A program made the translations under genes and the position numbers. Below are positions 17,856 to 27,930 of a stretch of DNA of 64,000 nt, piece after piece. The DNA is from Tolypothrix sp. PCC 7712 (GTDB taxonomy: Bacteria; Cyanobacteriota; Cyanobacteriia; Cyanobacteriales; Nostocaceae). Location of the stretch: contig NZ_CP063785.1 of NCBI RefSeq assembly GCF_025860405.1, positions 6,883,390 to 6,947,389 of the forward strand, written 5' to 3'. Each line of letters opens with the position of its first letter. Position 1 is the stretch's first letter. The notes below the pieces were generated by a model. It was not told the DNA's origin. It ran no database searches and saw nothing but the letters and a program-made list of their open reading frames with translations.

Positions 17856-18938
17856 TTAGCCGTTGATTGCAGGAGCAGTCAACGCAACAGGAGCAACTTC
17901 ACCAGCAGCTAAGTCTAAGGGGAAGTTGTGAGCGTTACGCTCGTGCATAACTTCCATACCCAAGTTAGCGCGGTTGATTACGTCTGCCCAAGTAGCGATG
18001 ACGCGACCTTGAGAATCAATTACTGATTGGTTGAAGTTGAAACCGTTCAAGTTGAACGCCATTGTGCTGACACCCAACGCGGTAAACCAGATACCGACTA
18101 CAGGCCATGCAGCCAAGAAGAAGTGCAGAGAACGGCTGTTGTTGAAGGATGCGTATTGGAAGATTAAACGACCAAAGTAACCGTGAGCAGCTACGATGTT
18201 GTAGGTTTCTTCCTCTTGACCGAACTTGTAACCGTAGTTGAGAGATTCGGTTTCGGTGGTTTCACGCACCAAGGAGGAGGTTACCAAGGAACCGTGCATT
18301 GCAGAGAACAAGCTGCCACCGAATACACCAGCCACACCTAACATGTGGAAGGGGTGCAACAGAATGTTGTGCTCTGCTTGGAACACGATCATGAAGTTGA
18401 AGGTACCGGAGATACCCAAAGGCATACCATCAGAGAAGGAACCTTGACCAATGGGGTAGATCAAGAATACTGCGGTAGCAGATGCCAAAGGTGCAGAGTA
18501 AGCTACGCAGATCCAAGGACGCATACCCAAGCGGTAAGACAATTCCCACTGACGACCTAGGTAGCAAGCGCAACCTAGCAAGAAGTGGAAAATTACCAAT
18601 TGGTAAGGGCCGCCGTTGTACAACCACTCATCTAAGGAAGCTGCTTCCCAGATGGGGTAGAAGTGCAAACCGATAGCGTTAGAAGAAGGAACAACTGCAC
18701 CAGAGATGATGTTGTTTCCGTAAATTAAAGAACCTGCAACAGGTTCACGGATACCATCGATGTCTACTGGAGGAGCAGCGATGAAGGCGATTACAAAGCA
18801 AGCGGTAGCGGCTAGCAGTGTGGGGATCATCAATACGCCGAACCAACCGATGTAAATCCGGTTCTCGGTGCTGGTGATCCACTCGCAAAACCGATCCCAT
18901 ACACTGGTGCCAGAGCGCCGTTGTAAGGTTGTTGTCAT
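17856..18938 (-). CDS. psbA: Photosystem II reaction-centre protein D1 (Q130 form)
   Basis: 360 residues, ATG at 18938, the normal D1 length. All key residues fall at standard numbers: Tyr161 (TyrZ), His190, Asp170, Glu189, His198 (P680 ligand), His215 and His252, Ser264 at the QB site, His332/Glu333/His337/Asp342 and Ala344 for the Mn4CaO5 cluster. A 16-residue C-terminal extension after Ala344 would be removed by CtpA. Residue 130 is Gln, marking the D1:1 (standard or low-light) type, not the high-light Glu130 type. Cyanobacteria usually carry several psbA copies; only one is here. A strong bidirectional terminator follows it. Confidence 0.99.
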   Translation of the reverse strand: MTTTLQRRSGTSVWDRFCEWITSTENRIYIGWFGVLMIPTLLAATACFVIAFIAAPPVDIDGIREPVAGSLIYGNNIISGAVVPSSNAIGLHFYPIWEAASLDEWLYNGGPYQLVIFHFLLGCACYLGRQWELSYRLGMRPWICVAYSAPLASATAVFLIYPIGQGSFSDGMPLGISGTFNFMIVFQAEHNILLHPFHMLGVAGVFGGSLFSAMHGSLVTSSLVRETTETESLNYGYKFGQEEETYNIVAAHGYFGRLIFQYASFNNSRSLHFFLAAWPVVGIWFTALGVSTMAFNLNGFNFNQSVIDSQGRVIATWADVINRANLGMEVMHERNAHNFPLDLAAGEVAPVALTAPAING

Positions 18939-19307
18939 TGTTTTATGAGTGCGATTAGTTGTAAAAAATTATTGAGTTTGGATGAAGTAAATTTTCACCC
19001 GTACTTATTAACTCTACATGAATTTACTGTAATCATGTGATTTATTTTCTTATATTTTTATTAAGAAATTTTCGATAATGCTTAATATAACTCAACATTA
19101 TCTACTACTTTTATTGCTGAGTCCGCTTAATGAGAAAATGCTTGATATAAGCTGTAATAATGTTTGCAATACATAATAGGGGCACAAACATTTTTGTACC
19201 CCTATGCATCTGTCACATTCTTTTTTCAGTTGGTGTTACTTTGCAATAACTTGCTGATAGGTGTTGAGCCAAAAATTTATGTGTGCCTACCCTACCGACA
19301 GGGCTAA
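18939..19307. other. psbA upstream region with a long hairpin
   Basis: The 369 bp contain the psbA leader and promoter (minus strand), AT-rich with no clear consensus boxes. A 13-bp stem with one G-U/A-C position (19176-19188 with 19193-19205, GGGGCACAAA/TTTGTACCCC) lies about 100 bp downstream of the MBOAT stop codon and could end that transcript. Confidence 0.5.
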
Positions 19308-20804
19308 TCAAAAATCAAAGTAGATATATGGCAAGCTACCTTCAGGAGCTAATAACCAAACTGCATAGAAACAAAGAGGCACAAATACCAGCTTGACAGG
19401 CCAATTAAACTCTAATTTGAGCCGACTCTTGAACATATAAGCCAAGGTCATCAAAATACCTAAAAGTAGCAGTCTGCCAGCCATTTGGGATTGGCTAATG
19501 TTGAGAGCTTCTATATATACTTTTTGGGCAAACTGAATATCAGCCGGATAACCCAATAAATGCCTAAATACTAAAGAAGAATCCTGGAAATTAGGTAATC
19601 TGAACCATATCCAAGAAGTGAAAACCATCAATTGGGTTAACAACCAAGCAGAAAAAATACCTATAGGGTGTTGCCAAAAATGTTCTAAATTTTCAAAGCG
19701 ATCGCTCAATGCATCTGTTAGGCGATGGACTATCAAAGCTAACCCGTGGTAAGCACCCCAGACGACAAAACCCCAAACAGAACCATGCCAAATCCCAGCA
19801 ATTAGCATCACAATCATCAAATTCCAGCAGGTGCGTACTAAACCCTTACGAGAACCACCCAAAGGAAAGTAAACGTAGTTACGCAGCCATTCACCTAAAG
19901 TCATGTGCCAGCGTCGCCAAAAATCCGCAATACTGGTGCTGAAGTAAGGAAAATCAAAATTCTCTGGTAATACTAAGCCAAAGAGTAAAGCACTACCACG
20001 AGCAATATCTACATAACCGTTGAAATCTAAATACAACTGTAAACCGTAGGCAAATATCGCTAGCCACAGATCTGTACTACCTGCTCTTTGCAAGTTCCCA
20101 AAACATAAATCAACAAAAATACCCAAATGATCTGCCAATATGCCTTTTTTAACTGCACCCCTAGCAATTAACCACAGCCCTTCTGCTACTTGATCGGGAG
20201 TAGGTAATTGTAGTGTATTAATTTGAGTTGCTAGGTTGTGATAGCGAGTAATCGGCCCAGAGATTAGTTTGGCGAAAAATAATTTGTAAGCAGCAAATTT
20301 CAGAAATTGACCAGTAGCAGGCGCACCACGATAGACATCAATTAAATAAGAAATACATTCAAAAGTAAAAAATGAAATTCCTAAAGGTGCAACAAATTTA
20401 AAAGCTCCATCTTGTGAGGTAATTGATACATGAAAAATAGCATTAATAATAAATGGCAAATATTTAAAGCCTAAAAGCAGTATCACATTTAAACCAACAC
20501 CTAGCCATAAAAGCTTCCGGCGGCGAAGGTTCCAGTCAGCTTGGTAGAACTGCCATTCTTCAGAAATACGTCTATTAGAATAATTTTTTCTCGGAGTGTT
20601 ATCTTTACCTATTTCTAAACCGAAGCGAAAGTTAATAAAAGTAAGCGCTAATAATAAAGGTATGTACTGAGCATTTAAAGATGCATAAAATATCAGGCTG
20701 GCAATTAAAATTGTCCATAAACGCAACTTTTGCTCTGACAAAGTCCAGTAAATTCCCAGCACACTTAATAAAAAAAGACCGTAGAAAATTGAAATAAAGT
20801 TCAT
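19308..20804 (-). CDS. MBOAT family O-acyltransferase (AlgI/DltB-like)
   Basis: 498 residues, ATG at 20804. About ten hydrophobic helices. The MBOAT core is clear: APLGISFFTFECISYLIDVYRG, YLDFNGYVDIARGSALLFG, NFPYFSTS-type FWRRWHMTLGEWLRNYVYFPLGG, and the catalytic His in IAGIWHGSVWGFVVWGAYHG. The family transfers acyl groups (often acetyl) across the membrane to polysaccharides or cell-wall polymers. The gene upstream encodes an SGNH/DUF1574 protein, which matches the AlgI-AlgJ/AlgX style of exopolysaccharide acetylation, so the pair probably decorates an extracellular glycan. The acceptor is unknown. Confidence 0.93.
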   Translation of the reverse strand: MNFISIFYGLFLLSVLGIYWTLSEQKLRLWTILIASLIFYASLNAQYIPLLLALTFINFRFGLEIGKDNTPRKNYSNRRISEEWQFYQADWNLRRRKLLWLGVGLNVILLLGFKYLPFIINAIFHVSITSQDGAFKFVAPLGISFFTFECISYLIDVYRGAPATGQFLKFAAYKLFFAKLISGPITRYHNLATQINTLQLPTPDQVAEGLWLIARGAVKKGILADHLGIFVDLCFGNLQRAGSTDLWLAIFAYGLQLYLDFNGYVDIARGSALLFGLVLPENFDFPYFSTSIADFWRRWHMTLGEWLRNYVYFPLGGSRKGLVRTCWNLMIVMLIAGIWHGSVWGFVVWGAYHGLALIVHRLTDALSDRFENLEHFWQHPIGIFSAWLLTQLMVFTSWIWFRLPNFQDSSLVFRHLLGYPADIQFAQKVYIEALNISQSQMAGRLLLLGILMTLAYMFKSRLKLEFNWPVKLVFVPLCFYAVWLLAPEGSLPYIYFDF

Positions 20805-20815
20805 TTGTTAGTCAT

Positions 20816-20990
20816 TTGGGGTTTGGGGTTTGGTGTTTGGTAATTGGGGTTTGGGGTTGGGTTGTGCTCATTTCCCCTTGTCCCCTTTTTTCCCCTGCTT
20901 CCTCTGCTTCCTCTGCTTCACGGACAGTTTGCTCAAGTCGGGAAACCCGCCCACGCAACTGTCCTCCTCTGTTCCCCTGCTCCCTCATCT
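20816..20990. repeat. G-rich heptamer array followed by pyrimidine-rich repeats
   Basis: 20816-20870 has repeated GGGGTTT/GGGTTTG units (several runs of 3-4 G, able to form a G-quadruplex on the plus strand). 20870-20990 has CCCCTT and CTTCCTCTG repeats. It lies between the SGNH gene and the MBOAT gene, so it would be transcribed as C-rich RNA. Confidence 0.7.
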
Positions 20991-20992
20991 CT

Positions 20993-23900
20993 CTACTTTG
21001 CTGGCCAGGGAATCATGGGATCGTGAGCTAGCTTTTTCGAGACTTCGTAGGCTCCGAAACGGTTGAGGTGGCTGGGGTCAGAAAAATAGTTATGATTTTT
21101 TGGCCACAGCTGACTTAAATCTCGGTAGATAAAATTGGGATTGTTCACCTGCGACATATATTGTTGAAATTCTTGCTCATATTGTTGACGCACAGAATCC
21201 AGATAGTCAGCAGTTAGAGGTGTATTGACAAAGACTAAAGGAATTTTTTTGGCTTGGGTAAAACTCAGCAATGCTTGAAAAGCAGTGTCTTGTTCCCCTT
21301 GAACTTTAAAAGATTGATAGTCGTTGTCATAATTTCCGGGAACTTTGGGGTGTTTTTGATAGTACCTCGTGGGATGAAAGCGGATTGATAAAGGTAAAAA
21401 GCCATCAAAGTCAACAGACATCTGAGAAGTATCTTCTTCTGGAGCATCATTGCTTAACTGTGCAGAGGATGTATTTCCAGGATTGCGATCGCTAATTAAA
21501 GGTAACGAGTTAAGCTGCTTTTGCAATAACTCTTTAACGCGATCGCGGTTGGCGTAGCTGGCGGAAATATTAGCTACAGCCTCGTTTAACCATTCATTAG
21601 CTAGCTGATAGCTGCTCATTTCTGGCTTTTGAGCTTTGGTTTTGGTTGCGTCTGAAGATTTTGCTGGATCTTTGAGCAACTCATCAGTTGTACCCGTGGC
21701 GATCGCTTTTTGCAATACCTGTTTATAACCTGGTGAGGCGGCAATTGATGCAAAGGTGATGTCTTTACGACCGCTATTAAAGGCACGGGTACCATCTGCC
21801 CAGATAATTAATTTTGGTAGTTCTGTCGGTTCTAGAACGCGGCGCACAATAAAATCTACAACTTGAGCGGTAGCACCATTGACTCCAAAGTTAAATACAT
21901 CAACATTGGGATAACCCTGAGTTGCTAAAGCTTGTGAAAGTGCAGCCGGATCGACTCCTCTGAGGGCACGGGAGGAACCTATAATCAACACATGGGGAGG
22001 TCTACCTATTTTGGCTAACCTTTGCTTATACAAGGCAATTTGCTCGTCTAACTGCCTTGCATTAAAACTGGGCATTTGCGATCGCGCTGCCAATAAAATT
22101 GCAGTGGCGGTAGCTTTGCCTTTTAAAGGTGCGGCTTTTAAGTTTTCTGTTTCGGTGTCGTCATCATTTTGGGTGAAGCCAGAAGCATTGAATACACCAC
22201 CTTTACGCTGATTTGGTTTAGTTTTACTAGTATCAGCAAAGAATGCACTCATCTGGCTGGGATTCGCCTCAGACTTTGGAGATGTCTTGGCTTTAGGGCT
22301 AGATGATGCGGTTACTTGCGGTGTAGAACTTGGTAGGTTGCGGTTAACGATTTGCCCCAATACCCAGTCAGTTTGCATAGTGAGTAATAATCCCAGGGTT
22401 CCCCAAACTAAGGCAACCTTAATGCCTTGAGCTTCTGGGTTATACTCTGTGGGTTGGTCAATTTCGCTAAATAGTTGCGTTTGTAACAGTAATTTTTTGA
22501 AAGTGAGCTTGGTTGTGGTTACCCAATCCCGCGCTACTTCTGTAATAAAAGTTTGAACTTCCTCTGTCGTCAAATCAGGACGCAAGATTGGTTCATCTGT
22601 AGGAGTAGTGACTAGGTCGTTAATGTAGATAGATGTAGCCGCAAATTCGGGAGTAGCTTCTGGGACTAACCGTTGGCGAGGCTGAAAATCTTCGCCGTGA
22701 TGCCAAGAGGGTTCCTTATTCCCTGCACGTCGTCCATAGACACGGACTCCCATGACTCCAGGGATTTTGAACTGGCGCAGTAACTCTACTACTTTGTTTG
22801 CCACTTTCTTGCGAGATGGGCATACAGGTGCATCACACATGACGTGAAACAAATCACCTTTGTGCAACAAAGTAATCTTGGCTCCACCTGTTTTCAAGCG
22901 CCAATCTAAATCAGGATTCAGTAACCGTTCTAATAAATAATTAATTGCTGGTTGATCACCAGAATTAGCCAATTCTAAGGCTGTTGGGGCGAAAGGTTCA
23001 TGTATAGCGGCTGGCAAGGTAAGCCAGTCAATCCACGCTGGCTGCTTGTCGGCAATTTTTTGGCCGTAAACAGTAGCAGCTTTGATCCCTTGGGGAGCGA
23101 TCGCTTCTAATTTAGATTTGATTTTATGTAAGCATAATTGTTTTTCTGGGGCTGTTTCTAAAGCATCAGAACTGGGAGTACAAAAAATATGTAGAGTTGA
23201 CTCTTGCAGTGAAGTTTGCACAGCAACTTTGGCATTTGATAACTCCTCAGTTAACAGCCTGGCAATAGACTGTACATCCCCCCAACGTGCCCATTCCTTG
23301 AGCATCTCTTCGGGTGGTGTTAAATCCACCCGCAATCGCCACTCGGGTTTATTTTCGCCCTTCACCTGGGAAAAAATCACCGCATCATGGTAACCTGTCA
23401 ACTTGAGATTGCGTAACTTCTGAGCGATGGGCTCTGCTAATAGTGAAGGATCAGGGCTATAACTCGACTGACAAAATATCCACAGGCGTTGTTCTTGTAC
23501 TTGGTTATTTTCTGTGCTTGATTGCGGCTTGACTTTTACCTCTACAGCCACACCAAAAGTACTCAGAGTTTCGCTGAGATAACGGGCAATGGCATCGGGA
23601 TTTCCTTTTCTTGCCAAGCTTTCGTTAGATAAAATCAGCGCTCCGCCTGGTTGAGATTTTAGCTTATCCTCTAATAAACCCTGCTTCGCCTCTTCCAAAT
23701 GTCGTTCGAGCTGATTTAAATAAACTCGATGGCACCACTGGGGTCGCCCATCGCCTTTTTTTCGGCCGTAGACAAATACTTGGTATATTGAGGGTTGTTC
23801 GCCATTTGTGAGGACATCCAAGTCTGTTTGCTGGATTGCTTGTAGCAAGTCATATAAAGTGCGCCAACGTCCTGGACACTCTTTGCCTTCACAAAGGATA

Positions 23901-24010
23901 TGTAAGTCATTTCCCCGTAACTGGACTTTCACCCCGAAAGTGCTAATCCCAGTTGCTTGGCTTACCCATTGCACTAGGGATTTTTGGCGATCTAGTAATG
24001 CTGTTTTCAT
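20993..24010 (-). CDS. DUF1574/SGNH-hydrolase-like protein with four N-terminal repeats
   Basis: 1005 residues, ATG at 24010. Residues 1-450 hold four related units of about 100 residues, each with a buried-strand motif ending in L(H/W)I(F/L)C, a helix, and an element such as VFVYGRKKGDGRPQW, VIFSQVKGENKPEW, ATVYGQKIADKQPAW or VRVYGRRAGNKEPSW. One membrane helix lies near 520-545. The C-terminal part (about 680-1005) is SGNH-like: HVLIIGSSRALRGVDP carries the nucleophile Ser, FNFGVNGATAQ supplies Gly/Asn, and DPSHLNRFGA near the end carries Asp and His. This is how AlgJ/AlgX-type acetyl-carriers look. It probably acts with the downstream MBOAT protein. The repeats are of unknown function. Confidence 0.85.
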   Translation of the reverse strand: MKTALLDRQKSLVQWVSQATGISTFGVKVQLRGNDLHILCEGKECPGRWRTLYDLLQAIQQTDLDVLTNGEQPSIYQVFVYGRKKGDGRPQWCHRVYLNQLERHLEEAKQGLLEDKLKSQPGGALILSNESLARKGNPDAIARYLSETLSTFGVAVEVKVKPQSSTENNQVQEQRLWIFCQSSYSPDPSLLAEPIAQKLRNLKLTGYHDAVIFSQVKGENKPEWRLRVDLTPPEEMLKEWARWGDVQSIARLLTEELSNAKVAVQTSLQESTLHIFCTPSSDALETAPEKQLCLHKIKSKLEAIAPQGIKAATVYGQKIADKQPAWIDWLTLPAAIHEPFAPTALELANSGDQPAINYLLERLLNPDLDWRLKTGGAKITLLHKGDLFHVMCDAPVCPSRKKVANKVVELLRQFKIPGVMGVRVYGRRAGNKEPSWHHGEDFQPRQRLVPEATPEFAATSIYINDLVTTPTDEPILRPDLTTEEVQTFITEVARDWVTTTKLTFKKLLLQTQLFSEIDQPTEYNPEAQGIKVALVWGTLGLLLTMQTDWVLGQIVNRNLPSSTPQVTASSSPKAKTSPKSEANPSQMSAFFADTSKTKPNQRKGGVFNASGFTQNDDDTETENLKAAPLKGKATATAILLAARSQMPSFNARQLDEQIALYKQRLAKIGRPPHVLIIGSSRALRGVDPAALSQALATQGYPNVDVFNFGVNGATAQVVDFIVRRVLEPTELPKLIIWADGTRAFNSGRKDITFASIAASPGYKQVLQKAIATGTTDELLKDPAKSSDATKTKAQKPEMSSYQLANEWLNEAVANISASYANRDRVKELLQKQLNSLPLISDRNPGNTSSAQLSNDAPEEDTSQMSVDFDGFLPLSIRFHPTRYYQKHPKVPGNYDNDYQSFKVQGEQDTAFQALLSFTQAKKIPLVFVNTPLTADYLDSVRQQYEQEFQQYMSQVNNPNFIYRDLSQLWPKNHNYFSDPSHLNRFGAYEVSKKLAHDPMIPWPAK

Positions 24011-24228
24011 GGGCAGTTAACTTTTAGAGAAAGCGAGTATTGGGGGATAGTGCCTGCGCTTGTAAACTAGAACCATACATTTATCACACCCTGACGTTTG
24101 GTTTTAACACTTTTGTTACCTTATGCGCTTGCAAAATTGGCAAAGATTTTAGATGTCTAGTTGTGAGCAACGTCTATAGTTGGATTTTTTGTTTATTTTA
24201 CTAATCTGCAAACAAACGAAAATTAGCG

Positions 24229-24465
24229 ATGTCACCTGCAACCCAAAAACCTTCACCAAACCCAGAATTAAATCTGTTGCTGTTTAGCATTCCCCAATCT
24301 TTGCTTTTACAAATAGGTACAGCGTCTATACTACTGCTGTGTACAGCAGGAAATGCCTCAGTAAAAGCCCTAGAAGCTATGGGCCAAGCCAGTGAAGAAT
24401 TATTTCGGGGCGATCGCCTACCCATACTCGACTTCCCAGAAGATAACGAATTCAATCACAGTTAA
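24229..24465 (+). CDS. Small hypothetical membrane protein
   Basis: 78 residues, ATG at 24229. One hydrophobic segment (about 25-48, SLLLQIGTASILLLCTAG) is followed by a polar tail. It lies 103 bp upstream of ppc on the same strand and diverges from the SGNH gene. Codon use and a HIP1-derived GGCGATCGCC inside the frame fit a real cyanobacterial gene. No known family recognised. Confidence 0.65.
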   Translation: MSPATQKPSPNPELNLLLFSIPQSLLLQIGTASILLLCTAGNASVKALEAMGQASEELFRGDRLPILDFPEDNEFNHS

Positions 24466-24568
24466 AAATTTTACTCTAAAAAATGCTCCATTCTGGACAG
24501 ATGCCAGAAGTTTGGACTACACCACAAAGAATTCTAAACAATAATCGTTTTGGCACAATATAGCAAAT

Positions 24569-27500
24569 ATGAGTTCTGTTTTATACTCTTTGTCTCAGGC
24601 AGCGAAAATCTACCCCGCCTCAGAGTTATTTTTACGCCATCGTCTCCAAGTAGTGGAGGAACTGTGGGAAGCGGTACTCCGGCAGGAATGTGGGCAGAAA
24701 ATGGTGGATTTGTTGGAACAATTGCGCGCTCTGTGTTCGCCAGAAGGTCAAGCTACTCATGACCAAGCTGAATCTGCGGTAAAGTTGATTGAACAACTGA
24801 ACATTAATGAAGCTATCCGGGCGGCTCGCGCTTTTGCACTGTATTTCCAGCTGATCAACATCATAGAGCAGGAATATGAACAACGGCAGCAATTAACCCG
24901 CTATTCTGAGGCGGAAACAGAGCTAGAAGATCCAGAAATCTTACCCAATATTACCTATTCATCCAATCAGCTAGAAAACGATGCACCTGTAAATCGGGGA
25001 ATTGGTGCGGATTTATTAGCTAAGAGTTGGCTAGCTAAAGAAAAAGACAAGCACAAAGGTACTTTTGCCGCTTTATTCCCCCATTTATTCAAACTCAATG
25101 TCCCGCCGCAGCAAATTCAACGTCTAATTGCTCAATTAGATGTGCGTTTAGTGTTTACAGCTCATCCCACAGAAATTGTGCGTCATACAATCCGGGATAA
25201 GCAAAGACAAGTTGTCAATCTATTACAACATCTAGATACGGTAGAAAACCGTTCTGGGAGTACATTAGGGGGCTATCCTTGGGAAGCAGCAGAAATCCGC
25301 GAAAAGTTACTAGAAGAAATTCGCCTGTGGTGGCGCACGGATGAACTACACCAGTTCAAGCCGACAGTTTTAGATGAAGTAGACTATGCTTTGCACTACT
25401 TCCAAGAAGTGCTGTTTGATGGGATTCCCCAACTGCATAAACGGTTTACATACGCCCTGAATAAAACCTTTCCGTGGCTGGAACCGCCACAGAAAAACTT
25501 TTGCTCTTTTGGTTCTTGGGTAGGTTCCGATAGAGATGGTAATCCCTCAGTTACACCAGATGTTACCTGGCAAACAGCTTGTTATCAGCGCAAAATGGTG
25601 TTGGAAAGATATATTAAATCAGTCAAGCAATTGATTGAGTTATTAAGCGTCTCGATGCACTGGAGTGATGTCCTCCCTGATTTACTGGAATCTCTGGAGT
25701 TGGATCAGTCGCAGTTAAGCGAAATCTATGACGCTTTAGCACTCCGTTATCGCCAAGAACCATATCGCCTGAAGTTATCCTATGTCTTAAGAAGGCTGGA
25801 AAATACCCGCGATCGCAATTTGGCTTTGTATAAGCGGGAAACGCCCAAGAATGAAGACAAGCCAATGTATCTGTCAGGAGCAGATTTTCTGGCTGAACTG
25901 CGAATGATTCAACGCAACTTGACCGAAACAGGTTTAAGCTGTCGAGAATTAGATAATTTAATTTCTCAGGTAGAAATTTTTGGTTTTAACCTCACACAGT
26001 TAGATATTCGTCAAGAATCTTCACGTCATTCGGATGCATTGAATGAAATTCTGGAATATCTCCAAGTCTTACCTCAAAGTTATAACGACCTGACAGAAGA
26101 ACAGCGCGTAGCTTGGTTAACAGGAGAATTACAAACTCGTCGTCCCTTAATTCCAGCAGAGTTACCATTCTCCGAAAAAACCAACGATGTTATTCAAACC
26201 TTCCGTGTCTTGCGATCGCTACAACAAGAATTTGGCGTGCAAATCTGCCAAACTTACATTATCAGTATGTGCCGCCAAGTTAGCGATGTACTAGAAGTTT
26301 TGTTATTAGCCAAAGAAGCCAGACTTTTTGACCCTGCGATCGCCGTTGGGACAATTCAAGTTGTACCTTTATTTGAAACGGTAGAAGACTTGCAACGCTC
26401 CAGAACTGTGATGCGGCAACTTTTTGAGCTACCGTTATATCGAGCTTTATTAGCTGGCGGCTACGAGCAAGTAAAGGCAAATGAGAAAAACGCAGACAAT
26501 ATCCACGCCACTTGTCCGTTGACCTTGAACCTGCAAGAAGTCATGTTGGGCTATTCTGACAGTAATAAAGACTCTGGTTTTTTAAGCAGCAATTGGGAAA
26601 TTCATAAAGCGCAAAAATCGCTCCAAGAAATAGCAGAAAAATATGGCGTGAATTTGCGAATTTTCCACGGACGTGGCGGTTCTGTAGGTAGAGGCGGCGG
26701 CCCAGCTTACGAAGCGATTTTAGCCCAACCAGGTCACAGTATTAATGGCAGAATCAAGATTACCGAGCAAGGGGAAGTTTTAGCTTCTAAATATTCTCTC
26801 TTGGACTTGGCTTTGTACAATCTGGAAACCATCACCACGGCTGTAATTCAAGCCAGCTTACTGCGGACAGGTTTCGACGATATCGAACCTTGGAACGAAA
26901 TTATGGAGGAATTAGCAGCGCGATCGCGTTCTCATTATCGGGCTTTGATTTATGAGCAACCCGATTTTATTGACTTCTTCCACCAAGTAACTCCCATCGA
27001 AGAAATTAGCCAGTTGCAAATTAGTTCCCGTCCAGCACGTCGCCCATCGGGTAAGAAAGATTTAAGCAGCTTAAGAGCAATTCCTTGGGTATTTAGTTGG
27101 ACACAAACGAGATTTTTGCTACCTTCCTGGTATGGTGTTGGTACAGCTTTGCAAGAATTTTTGCAAGCTGAACCAGAAGAACACTTAAAACTGCTCCGCT
27201 ACTTTTACGTTAAGTGGCCATTCTTCAAGATGGTGATTTCTAAAGCAGAAATGACCTTAGCAAAAGTAGATATGCAAATGGCGCAGCATTACGTCCAAGA
27301 ATTATCCAATCCAGAAGATAAGCCGCGATTTGAGAAGGTTTTCGAGCAAATTTCTAGCGAATACTATCTTACCAAGGATTTAGTGTTAAAAATTACCGGA
27401 CACAGTCGCCTGTTAGATGGCGATCCGGTATTACAGCGTTCTGTGCAGTTACGCAACGGCACAATTGTACCTTTAGGGTTTATCCAGGTTTCCCTGCTGA

Positions 27501-27631
27501 AACGCCTCCGCCAATCACGCAATACTGCCCCATCCGGTGTAATCCATTCCCGTTACAGTAAAGGTGAGTTATTGCGCGGTGCATTGTTGACTATTAACGG
27601 TATTGCTGCAGGGATGAGAAATACAGGTTGA
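24569..27631 (+). CDS. ppc: Phosphoenolpyruvate carboxylase
   Basis: 1020 residues, ATG at 24569. Makes oxaloacetate from PEP and bicarbonate, feeding C4 acids to nitrogen assimilation. Catalytic signatures: VFTAHPTEIVRHTI (active-site His), GSWVGSDRDGNP, LGYSDSNKDSGFLSSNW, and the mobile loop FHGRGGSVGRGGGP. The C terminus is MRNTG, the family's invariant end in the M/Q-RNTG form. The N-terminal stretch is typical of cyanobacterial enzymes and lacks the plant-type phosphorylation Ser motif. No neighbours suggest an operon. Confidence 0.98.
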   Translation: MSSVLYSLSQAAKIYPASELFLRHRLQVVEELWEAVLRQECGQKMVDLLEQLRALCSPEGQATHDQAESAVKLIEQLNINEAIRAARAFALYFQLINIIEQEYEQRQQLTRYSEAETELEDPEILPNITYSSNQLENDAPVNRGIGADLLAKSWLAKEKDKHKGTFAALFPHLFKLNVPPQQIQRLIAQLDVRLVFTAHPTEIVRHTIRDKQRQVVNLLQHLDTVENRSGSTLGGYPWEAAEIREKLLEEIRLWWRTDELHQFKPTVLDEVDYALHYFQEVLFDGIPQLHKRFTYALNKTFPWLEPPQKNFCSFGSWVGSDRDGNPSVTPDVTWQTACYQRKMVLERYIKSVKQLIELLSVSMHWSDVLPDLLESLELDQSQLSEIYDALALRYRQEPYRLKLSYVLRRLENTRDRNLALYKRETPKNEDKPMYLSGADFLAELRMIQRNLTETGLSCRELDNLISQVEIFGFNLTQLDIRQESSRHSDALNEILEYLQVLPQSYNDLTEEQRVAWLTGELQTRRPLIPAELPFSEKTNDVIQTFRVLRSLQQEFGVQICQTYIISMCRQVSDVLEVLLLAKEARLFDPAIAVGTIQVVPLFETVEDLQRSRTVMRQLFELPLYRALLAGGYEQVKANEKNADNIHATCPLTLNLQEVMLGYSDSNKDSGFLSSNWEIHKAQKSLQEIAEKYGVNLRIFHGRGGSVGRGGGPAYEAILAQPGHSINGRIKITEQGEVLASKYSLLDLALYNLETITTAVIQASLLRTGFDDIEPWNEIMEELAARSRSHYRALIYEQPDFIDFFHQVTPIEEISQLQISSRPARRPSGKKDLSSLRAIPWVFSWTQTRFLLPSWYGVGTALQEFLQAEPEEHLKLLRYFYVKWPFFKMVISKAEMTLAKVDMQMAQHYVQELSNPEDKPRFEKVFEQISSEYYLTKDLVLKITGHSRLLDGDPVLQRSVQLRNGTIVPLGFIQVSLLKRLRQSRNTAPSGVIHSRYSKGELLRGALLTINGIAAGMRNTG

Positions 27632-27930
27632 TTTGGTAGTTGAGTCAAAAGTCAAAAGTCAAAAGTCCAGAGTTGTTTGGCTTTTGACTGTTGACAAAAT
27701 AATTAATAATTCGTAGTACCCTGCGGGAAGCGCAAAGCGCTACGTAATTCGTAATTACGGACAAAATCAATAATTGATTCATGCGAGTTTCAAGGCTCTA
27801 ACTTTTAGTTATGAAAAACCCCGAGATGCGTAGCATTATATTCCAAGCCCCTGAATAAATTCAGGGGTATTAATTACGAATTACGAATTAGTAATTATGA
27901 ATTGGAGCGCAGCGACTTGACCTTTAATAT
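27632..27930. other. ppc downstream region: heptamers and a perfect hairpin
   Basis: GTCAAAA heptamers at 27645-27672 and AATTACG units near 27870. CCCCTGAAT (27848-27856) and ATTCAGGGG (27859-27867) form a tight hairpin that may terminate ppc, though it is about 215 bp past the stop and lacks a clean T tract. The fragment GCGGGAAGCGCAAAGCGCTACG (27723-27744) resembles small dispersed repeats. Confidence 0.5.

Noticed and set aside
18238..18676. Several 60-70-codon open frames antisense or out of frame inside psbA
   Set aside because: psbA is unmistakable in its own frame and the others are shadows with no family features.
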